Part shown: positions 52,801 through 64,000 of the stretch, piece after piece
Layout: each line of letters opens with the position of its first letter
Position numbering within the stretch: the first letter of the stretch is position 1
Assembly: GCA_013398175.1 (NCBI GenBank)
Contig: VZRZ01007779.1
Span: 483,770 to 547,769, forward strand
Direction of reading: 5' to 3'
DNA length: 64,000 bases
Source: Climacteris rufus
Lineage: Eukaryota > Chordata > Aves > Passeriformes > Climacteridae
Translations under genes and position numbers: made by a program
Notes under the pieces: model-generated
Database searches by the model: none
What the model was told of the DNA's origin: nothing
The model's input: only the letters and a program-made list of their open reading frames with translations

Positions 52801-53649
52801 GTGAGGTGTATCTCATTTCTGCCTATAAACAAAGTTTGGAGTACAACAGTGATTGGCATTTCCAACTACATAGTAGTTCTGGGGGAAGAAAAAAAAAGCA
52901 ACAAATGCTAAGGAAACGTCATCTTCTGCAGAGTAGTTGCATGTAACTTAATTATTCAGTAATAACTAACAAAAAAAACAGAAAGCAATTACTCAAATGT
53001 TTTGCTTACTCTCCCAAATACTTCTATAACATTCTTGTGTATAAATGGGGCTGTATCTAATTTTGAGAACACTGTATCCTGTTCTCCTTCATGGTATACT
53101 GGTTTATTTTGAAACAAGTTAACAAGACCAAATAAAAACCCTTGGAGGCCAAAATAATAGTCAACATGCCGGAAAACTTACTACTATTGCTACTACAATC
53201 AGATATATTTTATCTAAATATCTTTATGTGCCTTTTGTACTTATTTCTTCCAATGTCAACACTGTTAGCCAAAAATTATCATCACTACTCATGATATTTA
53301 CCATTCTGAAAAATTCAGTGACTGTCATCATATTTCTCAGTCTTTATTTTACCAAGCTAGAAAGCTTTTTTAATTTTCCCATTGAGACAAACTCTTATTT
53401 TTCCATAACACCATTAGCACTTCTTTTTGCTCACTGCAGTTAGACTCCATCTCTCCTGAACATGAATAACAAGAACAGATAGTCTTACTGTTAATCCTTA
53501 AATGTTTGCCTTGTCCTTCATACTGTTAGATTTACTGTTTAATTACATCACTCTCTAGTTCCTTTTGTTCACAGTGCTGTACAGCTTGTTTTGCTCCTGC
53601 TCTCCACACTTTCTTGAGGATCTGTCAGTATACTGCAAGTATGCACTAA
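46831..53649. other. AT-rich non-coding sequence
   Basis: No gene is recognised. About 46950-47010 has a weak CR1-like phrase (tttagcctggaggaaagaaa). The 126-codon frame at 50049-50429 plus has no domain. A stretch at about 52490-52830 is somewhat LTR-like in layout (GC-richer part, T-rich part, AATAAA at about 52783) but no family was recognised. Confidence 0.58.
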
Positions 53650-53910
53650 GCAGTACATTTTAAAAGTGTACTTTTTGTGCCTCAATCACTTACGAAACTA
53701 TTAAATATTATCAGTCCCAATCCCAAGCTTAGAGGACCACTTGAAAGCTCCTGTTATTTTAGCAATTTCCCTGTCAGTATAACACTTCCTGCTTAATCTG
53801 TTCTATACATAACTTCCAGATTTTATCTTAGTCCCCCATCTGAATCTACCTACTGCTTTCCCATGTGTCACAATGTCAAATGCTTTCTTGAAATCTATAG
53901 ATATGAACCA
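53650..53910 (-). mobile_element. Ancient CR1-like LINE remnant (reverse transcriptase core), minus strand
   Basis: The minus strand translates to ISIDFKKAFDIVTHGKAVGR near 53850-53905. This matches the LINE reverse transcriptase motif 'LDFSKAFDTVSHGKL' that surrounds the first catalytic aspartate. Further 3' on the minus strand, aagtggtcctctaagcttgg followed by gattgggactgataatattt and aatagtttcg.aagtgattgag resembles the 'LGPVLFNIFINDLD' region of the same polymerase. Many indels and stops separate the two blocks. It is far older than the copies at 24880 and 36264. Family assignment within CR1/L2/L3 is uncertain. Confidence 0.65.
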
Positions 53911-55189
53911 TTTTCAGTTTCCTTTGACTGGCCAATCATTCTTCCAGTCAAAGAAAAGTGTCAGGTCAGTTGGCACTACAAAAATATTCAATATTCAAAA
54001 TATTGAACTTATATGATAGCCTGTTTTCCAGCTTCTTCTATTAATTAAAAGAAATAGCTTCATGCAGCTGAAGATCTTGCATCCCACTGACCTCAAAGCA
54101 AACAATTTCAAAGTACAGTATTTGACTTGTCTTCCTATATACACATTGAACAGAAAAAGATCACCAGCCTTATGTTGATATCTGTAATTGAAGATCTACA
54201 CTGCTCTGCCAAATCCATAACCTGCACCATTCTATGCACAGTTCTTCAACATTAGAAGGCTTTAAGCAACACAGAAAAAGCAAGAACATATCAATTAAGC
54301 AGTTCTTTCATGGGCATTTTTGCAACAACAACCTGGAGAAGGGTCTGTCTGCTGATGAAATTGCCATTTCAGCAGTACAGCATCCTTTTCACCTCACCTT
54401 TTATCAGTGTAACCTACATCAGAACTATATGCTTTAAAAATTTTAGGTGAAGAAGCTGAATATTTTCCCAAGCATTTAGCTGACATTCCAAGCACTCATG
54501 AGTTTCTTGCCTAACTGATTTGTTTTCTCTGTTTACATGTAACTGTGTTGTCCATGACCTTCAAAAGCTGAAAGGTACTAAATGCCTGTATATGCCTGTA
54601 AAATAAAGCAGCCCAAACCACTCATCTTCTAAACTGTTAAAGGCAGTCTTAGCATTAACCAGCAATCTTCAAAATGATTCCTGGCCTGGACACAGTTCAG
54701 CCACTAGCACAGGATGGGTACCATTATAAAATCTGCAGTTTCCAGTGGTTTCTTAGCTTCTTTATGAGGCTAAGAAAGTTTAAAAGTAGAAGTGTAGGCT
54801 ACTCCATGTCAATCAGTTGGTTTCAGTGCTCAGAAACATTCCTGGGCATGCTTAACTTATTTCTATAAGTGTACATACACACAGCCTGGGCATATAGCTA
54901 CTGAGGAAATCTTACAGTGCAAACTGAAAAACAGATGTTAACAGACCCTTTTAACCTCTAATATAGACAGAACAAGAAATCAGTTTGTAATTTCTTATTT
55001 CCTCCTTTCCCCATTCTGGAAACATATACAGACTAAAAGACTGCATCAGGAATAATTCTTTTGGCTATATAAAGTTATAGCTCCAGGCACTCTCCTCATC
55101 TATAGGTATTTGATTTAGAAAACTTTTCCACAGACAGACAACCTCACATTATGCAAACATGTTTCTTTTCACACCTTCAATTATAATCA
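53911..55189. other. AT-rich non-coding sequence with two short palindromes
   Basis: No gene is recognised. It holds perfect inverted repeats at 53922-53953 (CTTTGACTGG, 12-base loop, CCAGTCAAAG) and 53987-54007 (TTCAATATT, caa, AATATTGAA). Open frames are short and domain-free. Confidence 0.6.
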
Positions 55190-55290
55190 TGAAATCATAG
55201 AATCATTAAGGCAGGAAAATATCTTCAGGCTCATCAAGTCCAACCTCAGCAACTGAATGTACACCAGAGACCTGACACTTAGAGATTTTA
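55190..55290 (-). mobile_element. CR1 3' end, minus strand
   Basis: The plus strand reads tcatgaaatcatagaatcat followed by taaggcaggaaaatatcttc, then atcaagtccaacctcagcaa. This is the reverse complement of the CR1 terminal segment that ends in 8-base repeats. The tail-repeat side is at about 55190 and the body runs rightwards until it fades near 55290. Confidence 0.82.
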
Positions 55291-55814
55291 ATGGCCCTGG
55301 CCAATTTTTTCTGGGGTCAGTTCCCACACTACAGGCCCCAGAGTGCACTCCATTTTGCCCTGGGTAGCAGTCACAGAGGAATAACAGCTCTCAGCTCCAC
55401 CACACAACCCATGCAGCCAAACCCTGACCTGTGGACTGACTTCCCAGCCTGACCTCATGTCTGCCTTATCACCACAAACCCAGCAGGAAATCTCAATTGT
55501 TTCTTAAGCTTGTCTGTGAGCTCTAGGTCTGCTTGCTTGCCTCATCCAGGTGACAAGGGTTACATCCCCAGCTGGCCACACTATCACACCCAGCTTCCCA
55601 CCCCCAAGGGAGCAGATAGCCCCTGCTGCTGCCTGACAGTAATTAATCTCTTGTTAAAGAACAGATTCCAATTTTTTTTCAGTATTTCTTTTGAAGTTCT
55701 GTGACATACATATTAACCCTATCCATTTTACAAGGTCAAGGTGGCTACATCAGTCACATCAATCAGCCAGGCCAAAAGGCAAATTTTCAGCCTAGAAAAA
55801 TGTTGCTCCTGGAG
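55291..55814. other. GC-richer unassigned sequence between two CR1 pieces
   Basis: The interval from about 55300 to 55640 is C-rich (ccccag, cttcccacccccaaggg, cccctgctgctgcc) compared with its surroundings. It matches no family I recognise. The right end, about 55700-55815, may be the continuation of the old CR1 that follows. Confidence 0.5.
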
Positions 55815-56240
55815 TTCCTAGTAGGCTGGTTTAGGAAACAGTCTTATTTAATATTTCCATTCACGGTCTTGGCTCAAGGAACAGATATGTACTAAAGAGG
55901 TTGACTAGTGACGCAAAGTTGACAAGGATAAAAAGGAAAGCAGGAATATGCTGGGGTAAAAGAAAAAAAAAAAAAGACAACCTGAAAAACTGAAATAGTA
56001 CAAGCTGAATGAGATCTAATACAACACAAGCACAGGAAGATAGCAGCTTCCCATACAACCCTCTACTATAAGCACAGATAGTAACATCAGTTGAATATGA
56101 AAATAAAGAGATCTTAATGGACTAGTCCAGTGTTTGGTGGCTGAACATCAACTTTGTGAAGTGTCTTTGCAGATGAAAAATATGAACAAAAGTAGCCCAA
56201 GTCTGTTGAGACCAGAGTGCATTAGATGAATTCCTACAAC
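55815..56240 (+). mobile_element. Ancient CR1-like LINE remnant, plus strand
   Basis: At 55835-55925 the plus strand reads cttatttaatatttccattc, ggtcttggctcaaggaacag followed by atatgtacta, and ttgactagtgacgcaaagtt. This corresponds to the LINE polymerase region 'LFNIFINDLG....KFADDAKL', with the ADD catalytic box broken by a stop (tag). Later blocks cctgaaaaactgaaatagta and ggtggctgaacatcaacttt and gagtgcattagatga follow in CR1 order, matching the 'DLDNLKDW', 'VDNKLTMS' and 'GCIRK' regions. A poly-A run at about 55963 interrupts it. It is strongly decayed and its right end is uncertain. Confidence 0.62.
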
Positions 56241-59200
56241 ACATTTTCCAGTTAAGCTTTGTCCGAAATCCATCCAGTTCACACTCCTGGAAACTGCTCT
56301 GCAACGCAATCCAAAGCTCAGTAAGAGGACACAACCAGGACACTTCCTACAAAGGTTCATTCTCCATCTGAATTAAAACATGAGACTGTTCTCATTACAG
56401 CACTGACAGTCTTAAGCTACACCCTGTCTGAGATGAGTTTTTGCCACAAGGAAAACATTTAGCTCACTACTGCCTCTATGGCATGACAGCACTAATCAAA
56501 ACCACAGGTGAAGTACATTCTCTAGTAACAGGCATTGCTGTGGCTTGTTTGAGAAGTGGTAAGCTGGGCTGTCCTATGCTCATTAAATGTAAGCTTAAGA
56601 AAGGAAATTTCAAGGCCAAGCTGAATTAATTTGTGTTTTCAGGTCTGGCCTTTTTTCCTACCTTCCTTCCTTTAGACAATCAATAAAACATTAGCTGCGA
56701 ATGGCTGACCTGTTCCATTTCCAGCAGGTACATTCCAGGCTCACTGCAAGGCTTTTCATTTTGAAAATGTTTTTGATATAACATTGCTATGTTACCATCT
56801 GCTTGAGTGACAAATCCCAGATAAACAGGTTCATCGGGATGCTCTCTGTCCCTTAACACACAATCTATGCTAAACTTCTACAGGCAGTTTTAAATATCTT
56901 CAGACCAAACACCACAGCTTGCACTGTATGGAATACATTGAAAGGTTATCCTAGAATATACAGTATGAGAAGGCCAATACAGAGGAAAGAAAGTGAGAAA
57001 CAGATACCGCATTTATTATTTACGAAGAAGGAGAAAAAAACCCAAACTGCATACAATCCAAGCCATACTGTTCTTTCCATCTCAAGATGGATGTCATAAC
57101 GAGCTGCAAGGAAGGAACAGCAATGAAAGAAGTGAGTCCTTTCCCTTGGAGGCAGGCTAGGAGTTTGAATGCTTTCTGTACCTCAGTGCCTATTCTGAAA
57201 GAGCAAAGGTCCTTTACTGCCATCGCCTGGCATAAATGAAACCAGAAAAACAAACTTACTCTTCAAGCAATACAGTCCGAACTCATTATGTGCTGTTGTG
57301 CAGATACAATGACAACACAGCCTGAGATTCTCATCAGAGTAGTCAGAGAAGCAGTGAAACTAGAAAACAGTGTCTCCCAAGAGAAACAGATATACCTTCA
57401 TTCAACGTCTGCACAATGAAACCAGACATGATCTCTGCCAAACACAGATACCATTCCACACCACAGCAGGGCCAAGGCTTCCAGACCTGGTGTGCTCACA
57501 GAAGAACCTGTAGAATTAAACTTGCAGTTACCAAGTTGATACGAAAACAAAGTACAGCTCCAGAAGATTTAGGAGAAAATGTGAGTATGGAAAGCAGAAT
57601 CATCAGGTGTATCGGACACAAAGGCAGTGGTACTGTCAAATCTCCATTAGCCGATTACAGTAAAATTTAGTTAAATATCATCAGCTTTCTTTGTGTTCCA
57701 CACTGACACTAAAACACATACAGGTGGTGTTTTGAGAGAAGACAAAATAATGTTCTAATCTACAAATACATGTAATTTGTCTGTTCTTCAGTAGAACCCA
57801 TATAGAAATACATCTTACAGCTTGATGTGACAGACATTACTACAGCTGAATCCAGCAAAGGAATAAAAGAGACAACAATCACTGAATGTCCCTCATCCAA
57901 CACTGCATAATCATTCAGGATTAGGCTGAGCTGCTAAATATTGAAGACACACTAAGAAACTAGTAAGAGCTTCCTTATTCAAATAAACACATCAAAGCAT
58001 TTTTGAGTCAAAAATAAAGATTAATCCACTAACTTTGGATCACTTCTCAGAGATTTTTGTATTCACTTTTTTAACTTAGTGCAGTGATTTAGTTCTAAAA
58101 AATACCCAGATTATATGTGGAGCAGCCCTATGTTGTTTGCTTTTCACATATATCATTAACGATTTTTAAGACACTCAAAATAATATAGAGAAAATTATCA
58201 ATAATTCTTTCAATGAATGAATTCTTTGTGCTGTGGGAAGATAAATATTTCCATAGCTTGATGTTCAATATATTGTATTTTCTTATTCAATAGTGCAAAG
58301 AAAAGTGACACTAAAAATATTGATGCTGCATTTCAAAGTCTGAAAGGATAAATTTCAGAAAAGCTGCAAATTCAAAGAGTAGAAAACTCAAAATACTGAT
58401 GTAATACATTTCTCCATTTTTTTAAATGTGCGTCCACAAGGTAGGAAAGATGCACAATAACTCTCACTTTTATGGTTCTTGAACACCTGGCAAAAGCTGT
58501 CAGCTGAGGCTTTGATTTGGACAAGGAGCAAACAGGTTGCTGACCTGTATTCACCCAAGTTTTGCAGATGCAGTACTAGTTAAAAACCCAGGCATAAAAT
58601 TCCTCAGTATAGATATTTACATCTCTTTCATATGAGATACCTATTCCTAATGTTTGTGTCCCTTTTCAAATAAAGTCAAAAAGAAAAGACCAGAAAACAA
58701 AAATCAAATCAAAATGTACACAAGGCTCAATCCAAGTTTTAATTAAATCCTTGTGCCCACTTTTTGAAAAAGGCTTCTCAGCTGTAACACCTATCCCAGG
58801 TCAAAAGTAACTGGCTCCATAGACAGAAAACCTAGTGTATTAAAGATATTACGTGAAAGAAATGAGAATATGAAGCAAAAGAATAGAAAATCTGCTCTGT
58901 GGAGCTGGAGTGTAAATGGTTCGTGCTGTACATGAACAGGCTGGCTTGTGGCAGCACACCTGAAATACCACTCTTGTGAGGAGGTGTGCTACACTGCAAA
59001 CTCACTCCTTGCACACAGAAGTATTTCCAATGCACTCTTGAACACTTACTTTGAAAAAAGCCATATAACATTTTTCCCATGACCAACTATCCAATATAGG
59101 AATTTGTCCCAAAACAGAATCTGCAGTCAAGAAAAATTCTGAAAATAAAGGCAGATGCCAACACTGCTATGAAAACCAGAAAAAGCAAAAACATCAGCAT

Positions 59201-59384
59201 AACCACTAATTTTAGTTTTGCATGCATGTCCTTAGCTTAAAAAAGAAGCAAAGCACCTAAGGGAAGGATTTCAAAATGTGCTAAAAAACTTTAGAAGCCT
59301 ATAACCCACTGGAAGTCAGAGATTTAAAGAAGATTATTGTGATATTTGTATAGAGTTTTGTTCAAACACTACATACATGGAAAC
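56241..59384. other. AT-rich non-coding sequence
   Basis: No gene or further transposon is recognised. Open frames (57416-57670 plus, 58832-59086 minus) have no domain. Confidence 0.65.
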
Positions 59385-59600
59385 AAAGAATCATGGAACA
59401 ATGCAGGTTGGAAGATACCTTTGGAAATCAATCACCCAAGCCCCTGTTCAAAGCAGAGCCACTTCTGAAGTTAGAGCAGGTTGCTCAGGGTCTTATCCAG
59501 CCAAGATTTGGAAAGCTCCAGGGATGAGTATTCTGCACGCTCTGCAGGTAACTTTTTTCGCCTCTGGCAGGTCATTCCAACAATCTGACTACCATCTATA
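59385..59600 (-). mobile_element. CR1 3' end, minus strand
   Basis: The plus strand shows aagaatcatggaacaatgca followed by ggttggaagatacctttgga, then gagcaggttgctcagggtct and tatccagcc, tccagggatgagtattctgc, and ttccaacaatctgactacca. These are the reverse complement of the last two hundred bases of CR1 in the right order (tail repeat, 'ttggaagggacc', 'caggttgctcaaagccccatccagcc', 'tccagggatgggg', 'ttccaatgtctcacc'). It is moderately diverged, with no coding part left. Confidence 0.9.
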
Positions 59601-62439
59601 AACTGGAGTAAGGACACAACCTTACATCAAGCAGTTCTACAGGAATAAATTCAGTGCCTATGACACACACTTACATTGATTAGGAGATATACATACGTGC
59701 ATAATCAATGTGTCTAATTCTCATGCATTTGAATATCTCCCTGCTATTATTTCAGAGCTTGGAAACATAACTTCCAAAGGTCATGGATATCAAATACTTC
59801 TGTAAGACAATTCTGATTTAGACACAGTATTTTGGAATACCTTTGAACAGCACAGTATTAAAATTATAAACTGGATTCACCTGCTTTACGAAGCTCTACA
59901 ATACATTCTTATTTTTTCAAAAAGCTAATAAAAGCTTCTTCAGATGAACTGTCCATTACCTTGTTTATGCACAGCACACTGCAGAACAAACTTTTTCATT
60001 TTCCTGCCTTATTTCCATTTTAATTCAGGCCTTTTAGAGCAGCTATAAAACAAAATTGTAATAGTATCTTTTAATAAACCCATTCAGATTTTATAGGCAA
60101 TTGTTTTTGCCATAGAGTGACCCTCCCTCAATTCAGGCACAGCTGCAGACTGCCAAGCAACAACTTCAGTCTAAAACATTTCCTGATACATTTTCCGTAG
60201 ATGAAGTTAATGGCCCTGAGTCATTGCCTCAGGCCATCAACCCTCTCAATCAGTCATTAATCCCCTGAAATTGCCCAGAGCCTCAACTGTTATTGCTTAA
60301 ACAGACTAAATTAGGTTTTGAACAAACAGAGCAAATGAAGGTCAATATCAGGAAAGAGAATTCAGTGAAAATTAAAGAAAATTTTGAGAAGTATATAATA
60401 GGTCTGGATCAGTTCAAGGCATACAAGAACATGATCCTAAGGTCTTCTCTGGTTACTGAGGATAAGACCAGAAGAACATGGAGTTCAACTTCAGTGGGGT
60501 TCAGGTCAGATGTTTAATGCTATAAGCTCTCACTTATGTCACAGGCTCAGGTCATAAAAGATGACTGCAAAGTCAAAACACTGAAAACAAACTACAGTTG
60601 CATATTTTTACTTATCCTGGGGTAGATGATGCATTTCAAACACATTCTGTCACAGAATTCTACAGATATCAGAAATACTTCTTTCTAAACTTTCCAAAGA
60701 GAAAAAGTATTTGGGATCTACCTTTATGATGGATTTTGTTTGCCCCTTCTCTCCCACTACACATACACAAAGGAAATACACACATTATATAAATGAATCC
60801 TTGTAAAATTTATTGTCTTTTCCTCTCTTCACTCTCCAGCCACATTAATTAGTCATTACTATTGCTATGAAGCAGTTATAATCAACATTCCTAATCAAGA
60901 AACCAGAGCATTACTTGCCAGCTTTCTTTTGTTTAGTTTGTTTTCTCATACGGCTCAGTGAGCTGACCATACCTGGCCCACAGAGGACTCCTGCAAAGGT
61001 GAATCCTCCCCTTCTACAAAACCAGTTGAGGCTGCACCACTAACATCATCTTCCCTCTCTGCTCCTGGGGAGTTCATACATGAGTGGGAACTGCAGCAGC
61101 ACAGCTGCCAGCAAGGTTTAATGAACCAGAATCAGCTCAAACACAGTACAAATACTTAACAAGAAAGAAAAAGTGGATCACAACATTCATAAGTCTAAGC
61201 AAAATAACACTTCTCTTGTTACGGATTGTATTTTATACCTGTGCAGCTCTTACAGAGAGTAACAGAGCAGAACTGCAGTAATTCAGAAGCCATAAACATT
61301 GATAATAAACTGGTGTTGTAGAAGTAAAAAATATATCAAATAACATCCACAGCAAATGTCACTGTCATAAGTTTATAGACCATTAAGTAACCACTGAAAC
61401 ATGCAATTTAGATAAAGCCAAATAATTAGGTTTGCAGGACTTAATGACGCCTCAGGTTGGCCACGTCAGTCTATACAGGGAAAATAAGAGGACAAAGAGA
61501 ACTGATCTTTCACTCACATTTAGTATTTCCCATGTGTTTTGGAACTGCTGTATGAGTAAACTTCCTTGTTTTTGCATGGTCTCTGCTAGAGCTCCTACAT
61601 GTTGCTACAGTACCAATAAACTGCTATGTTTACACAAGTAGATCCACTGGCTACCACTAGAATGTAAGCAAAGATTAGGCTGAAAGTTTTGTCATTTTCT
61701 TCTTATCAATACATTATTTTTGTTAGCAATACCTGGCTTTCACAGCTTTCTACAGTGCAACAGGAACCAGTGTGGGCACTGGTCACATGTGATCTATATT
61801 GCAAAAACCAGTTCTTGCTATCTTTTGTGAGCATCACAAACTGTGCCTGCCAGTACAGCAGATAGGATACTTTTATCTTCATTTCCACTTTTGTCTCAGA
61901 TAAATAAATGCAGCAAGCAGATGGAGACCCTTTTTCACCTCATCCATTCTGCAAATTAACCTCAGCTACTTAGATCTCAGGAAGGTCATATACTTTGTTT
62001 AAAATCTATCAGTGTCTATTGAGTCTCTTATTAAGCTGATATTAAGCACTGACTAATGCACAGCTACAGAAAAAGATATTAAAAACTATATATGTATAGC
62101 AAAATATTTTAATCTCTTTTTACTTCTGCCTTATTTTGGGCAATATATTATGACCAAAATTTGCAGCAGTTAGAATATTTTTTTTTTTTAGCCGGTTGTA
62201 AATAAAGACTTGTCAAAGTAAAGTAATCATCTTTACTCTGCTACTACTGCTCACTAATTCAGCTCAGATCAAGCTGCAAAGATCTATGTTTCAGACAAAA
62301 CATTTGCCAGACTGAGCAAAAGTCAGATGACCTGTTCACTTATACCAAGGAAACAGGGATTGGCGTGTAAGTGCCATATACAGGCCAACTAGCTGTCCTT
62401 CAGCAGTCTCTGGATCAGTGTTAGAAAGTTGTTTTCACA
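59601..62439. other. AT-rich non-coding sequence
   Basis: No gene is recognised. The frame at 60293-60517 plus is lysine/glutamate-rich without a recognisable domain and is not flanked by other coding signal. No transposon is assigned. Confidence 0.62.
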
Positions 62440-63007
62440 GCTAGATGCTGTTTTGGGAAGCAATCTCCCACAGCAGCAAGAGCTGCTACCCTAGCCCTTC
62501 CTGGAAGCATCAGTAAAACTGGGTTGCTTATAGAGGCCTTATGGAAAGCTTCCATCTGGAAGGCTGTTCCCTCCCTGAGCAGACACCCAAGAGACACAAG
62601 GGCTGCTGCTGGGAAACACAAGCATTCTCCTACAGTGATGGAGAAGGTCACTGCAAGTGGAGGTATAGCAGTTTTTTATGAAGGGGACTAGAGAGGAACT
62701 GGCCAGCCTGACAGCAAGACAAGGAAACCATTCTTCAATCTTTGAAGATCCTCTGAGCACTCCCAGCTCACCTTCTTTACCAAGATTTCCACTTCACCAG
62801 CAATCTCTGGCCATCCACCATGACCCAGTGGCTAGTTTTTATATCACTTCTGAGCTTCACAGATTCCCTCATGTTCTTCCAGCAGACCCTCAGAACCCCT
62901 ACAAGTCTCTTCCTAGTCATCCATGCCAGCCTCCCAAAGTTGCCTCCATTTCTCAGCCCACATTCTCTTTAAGTGAGACATAATGCATTAAAAAAAAAAA
63001 AAAAAAA
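62440..63007 (+). other. GC-richer block closed by 18 A's, possible retroposed transcript
   Basis: Base composition rises from about 62440 and stays relatively C-rich to about 62970. The block ends in an uninterrupted run of 18 A's (62990-63007). An aatgcattaaa stretch stands where a polyadenylation signal might be, but no AATAAA is present. The plus-strand frame at 62678-62983 (101 codons, proline/serine/histidine-rich) shows no domain. No clear flanking target-site duplication was seen. It may be a retroposed copy of an unknown transcript, or simply an unrelated C-rich segment beside a poly-A microsatellite. Confidence 0.35.
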
Positions 63008-64000
63008 GCAGAAAAAATATATGGAAACAATACATAAAGCATTTGACACGAAAGAAACCTGCTATATTCTTGGCCCATTTTTGCACTCTTTTCCAAGCTT
63101 TTTACTATTGGCCATTCTCAGAGTCAGGAAACTGTCTCAGATACACAATTGGTCTAACATGCTTTTATAGTCATGGTCAAAAATAAATGGTACTTTATAA
63201 AAATGTTTAAAGCCACTCATCTAAAGTAATTATTTTCTCTGTCATTTTGCTTGGCACTGTCAGAATTATTAATCCCATAAATCTGACTCCCAAAGTAGTT
63301 CTGACGGAAATTAAGGTGAGCTTGCAAACTATTTATTCAGGTATTATAGATTTACATGTTGCATATGTAAACCAAAACTGAAAGAATTCTATGAAACTGA
63401 TTATCTAAATTGCTGAAGAAGTGATATGTACAGTTTTGTAAGTGCTTACTCAAAACAAATTGCTTCAAGTTTTCTCTTTTGTTTAGGCCCAGATAAAAAG
63501 AGTAGCTGTTGGTTTAATCAACTTGAGGTAAAGGATCTCAAGTGTCTTGATTATGGTCTCTTACAAAACTTTCTACCAGTTTGAAAGCTTCCATTATTTT
63601 ACAGTTTTTTATTTTACAGGAATTTTCCAGAAAATTCCTCAGACTGACAATCTCCAAACTTAAATACTGCAAGGGCAGCCATTGTATCCATCAGCCCTTT
63701 GGGATTTATACCTCATTACTCGATATAAGTTACATGCAGATCGTGATTAGCTAAAGTAAACTCCTACACCCACTCGGTTTTGTATTTGTTGACTTCTCTT
63801 TCTTTAAACTCCAGATTAGCTAGAGGCATCTGATTATGTCACCTCTTCATTGCTGTGCAGAAGAGAGACTAATTAGAAACCTACCTACTCTATCTATAGC
63901 AGATTCACTTAACATTTTAGCAATCTAGGATTAGGTTGTCAGCTCAACGGCATCTCATCACACTTTTAAGCTATTTCTATCTTATAAAAGTTCAGCTCAA
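63008..64000. other. AT-rich non-coding sequence
   Basis: No gene, RNA gene or transposon is recognised in the last kilobase. Confidence 0.68.

Noticed and set aside
1..64000. CRISPR arrays, operons, ribosome binding sites, tRNA/rRNA genes, integrases
   Set aside because: Looked for and not seen. The sequence is vertebrate nuclear DNA by its CR1 and LTR content.

Overview
This window looks like bird nuclear DNA. It is AT-rich, has no convincing protein-coding gene, and carries scattered CR1 LINE fragments with the avian 3' end, plus solo long terminal repeats (LTRs) of types seen widely in bird genomes. The CR1 and LTR families support Aves. The youngest-looking LTR (15428-15725) hints at a songbird or near relative, but that is inference. 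No bacterial, phage or plasmid feature is visible. The long open frames are either transposon-derived (8488-8874, 24889-25098, 36459-36674) or short chance frames without a recognisable domain.

Layout: 1-8555 is AT-rich unique sequence with one MIR-like SINE remnant (5773-5858). At 8556-9750 lie a CR1 fragment, a worn LTR and an A-rich tract. At 9751-15427 is unique sequence with A-rich and TA/CA simple repeats. A solo LTR on the minus strand, with near-intact ends and a 6-base near-duplicate flank, occupies 15428-15725. At 17498-17655 is a minus-strand CR1 piece. At 24880-25420 is a CR1 3' end finishing in the diagnostic 8-base tail repeats. A CR1 scrap and a GC-richer block with a polyadenylation-like hexamer lie at 32805-33219. 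The longest CR1 is at 36264-36972, with a small CR1 tail at 37637-37700. At 46300-46830 is a solo ERVL-type LTR on the minus strand. The right third holds much older CR1 remnants (53650-53910 minus, 55815-56240 plus) and CR1 3' ends on the minus strand (55190-55290, 59385-59600). A GC-richer block closed by 18 A's lies at 62440-63007.

The window is therefore most simply read as a gene desert or the inside of a large intron on a chicken/finch-type macrochromosome. There are no genes here to assemble into a pathway. Three short splice-flanked stretches (3000-3047 plus, 30919-31002 plus, 52312-52343 minus) could be cassette exons, but chance occurrence is expected at this length. I did not find a new biological system. 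The observations worth checking are the repeat stratigraphy, the LTR target-site duplications, a few palindromes and the unexplained GC-richer blocks.
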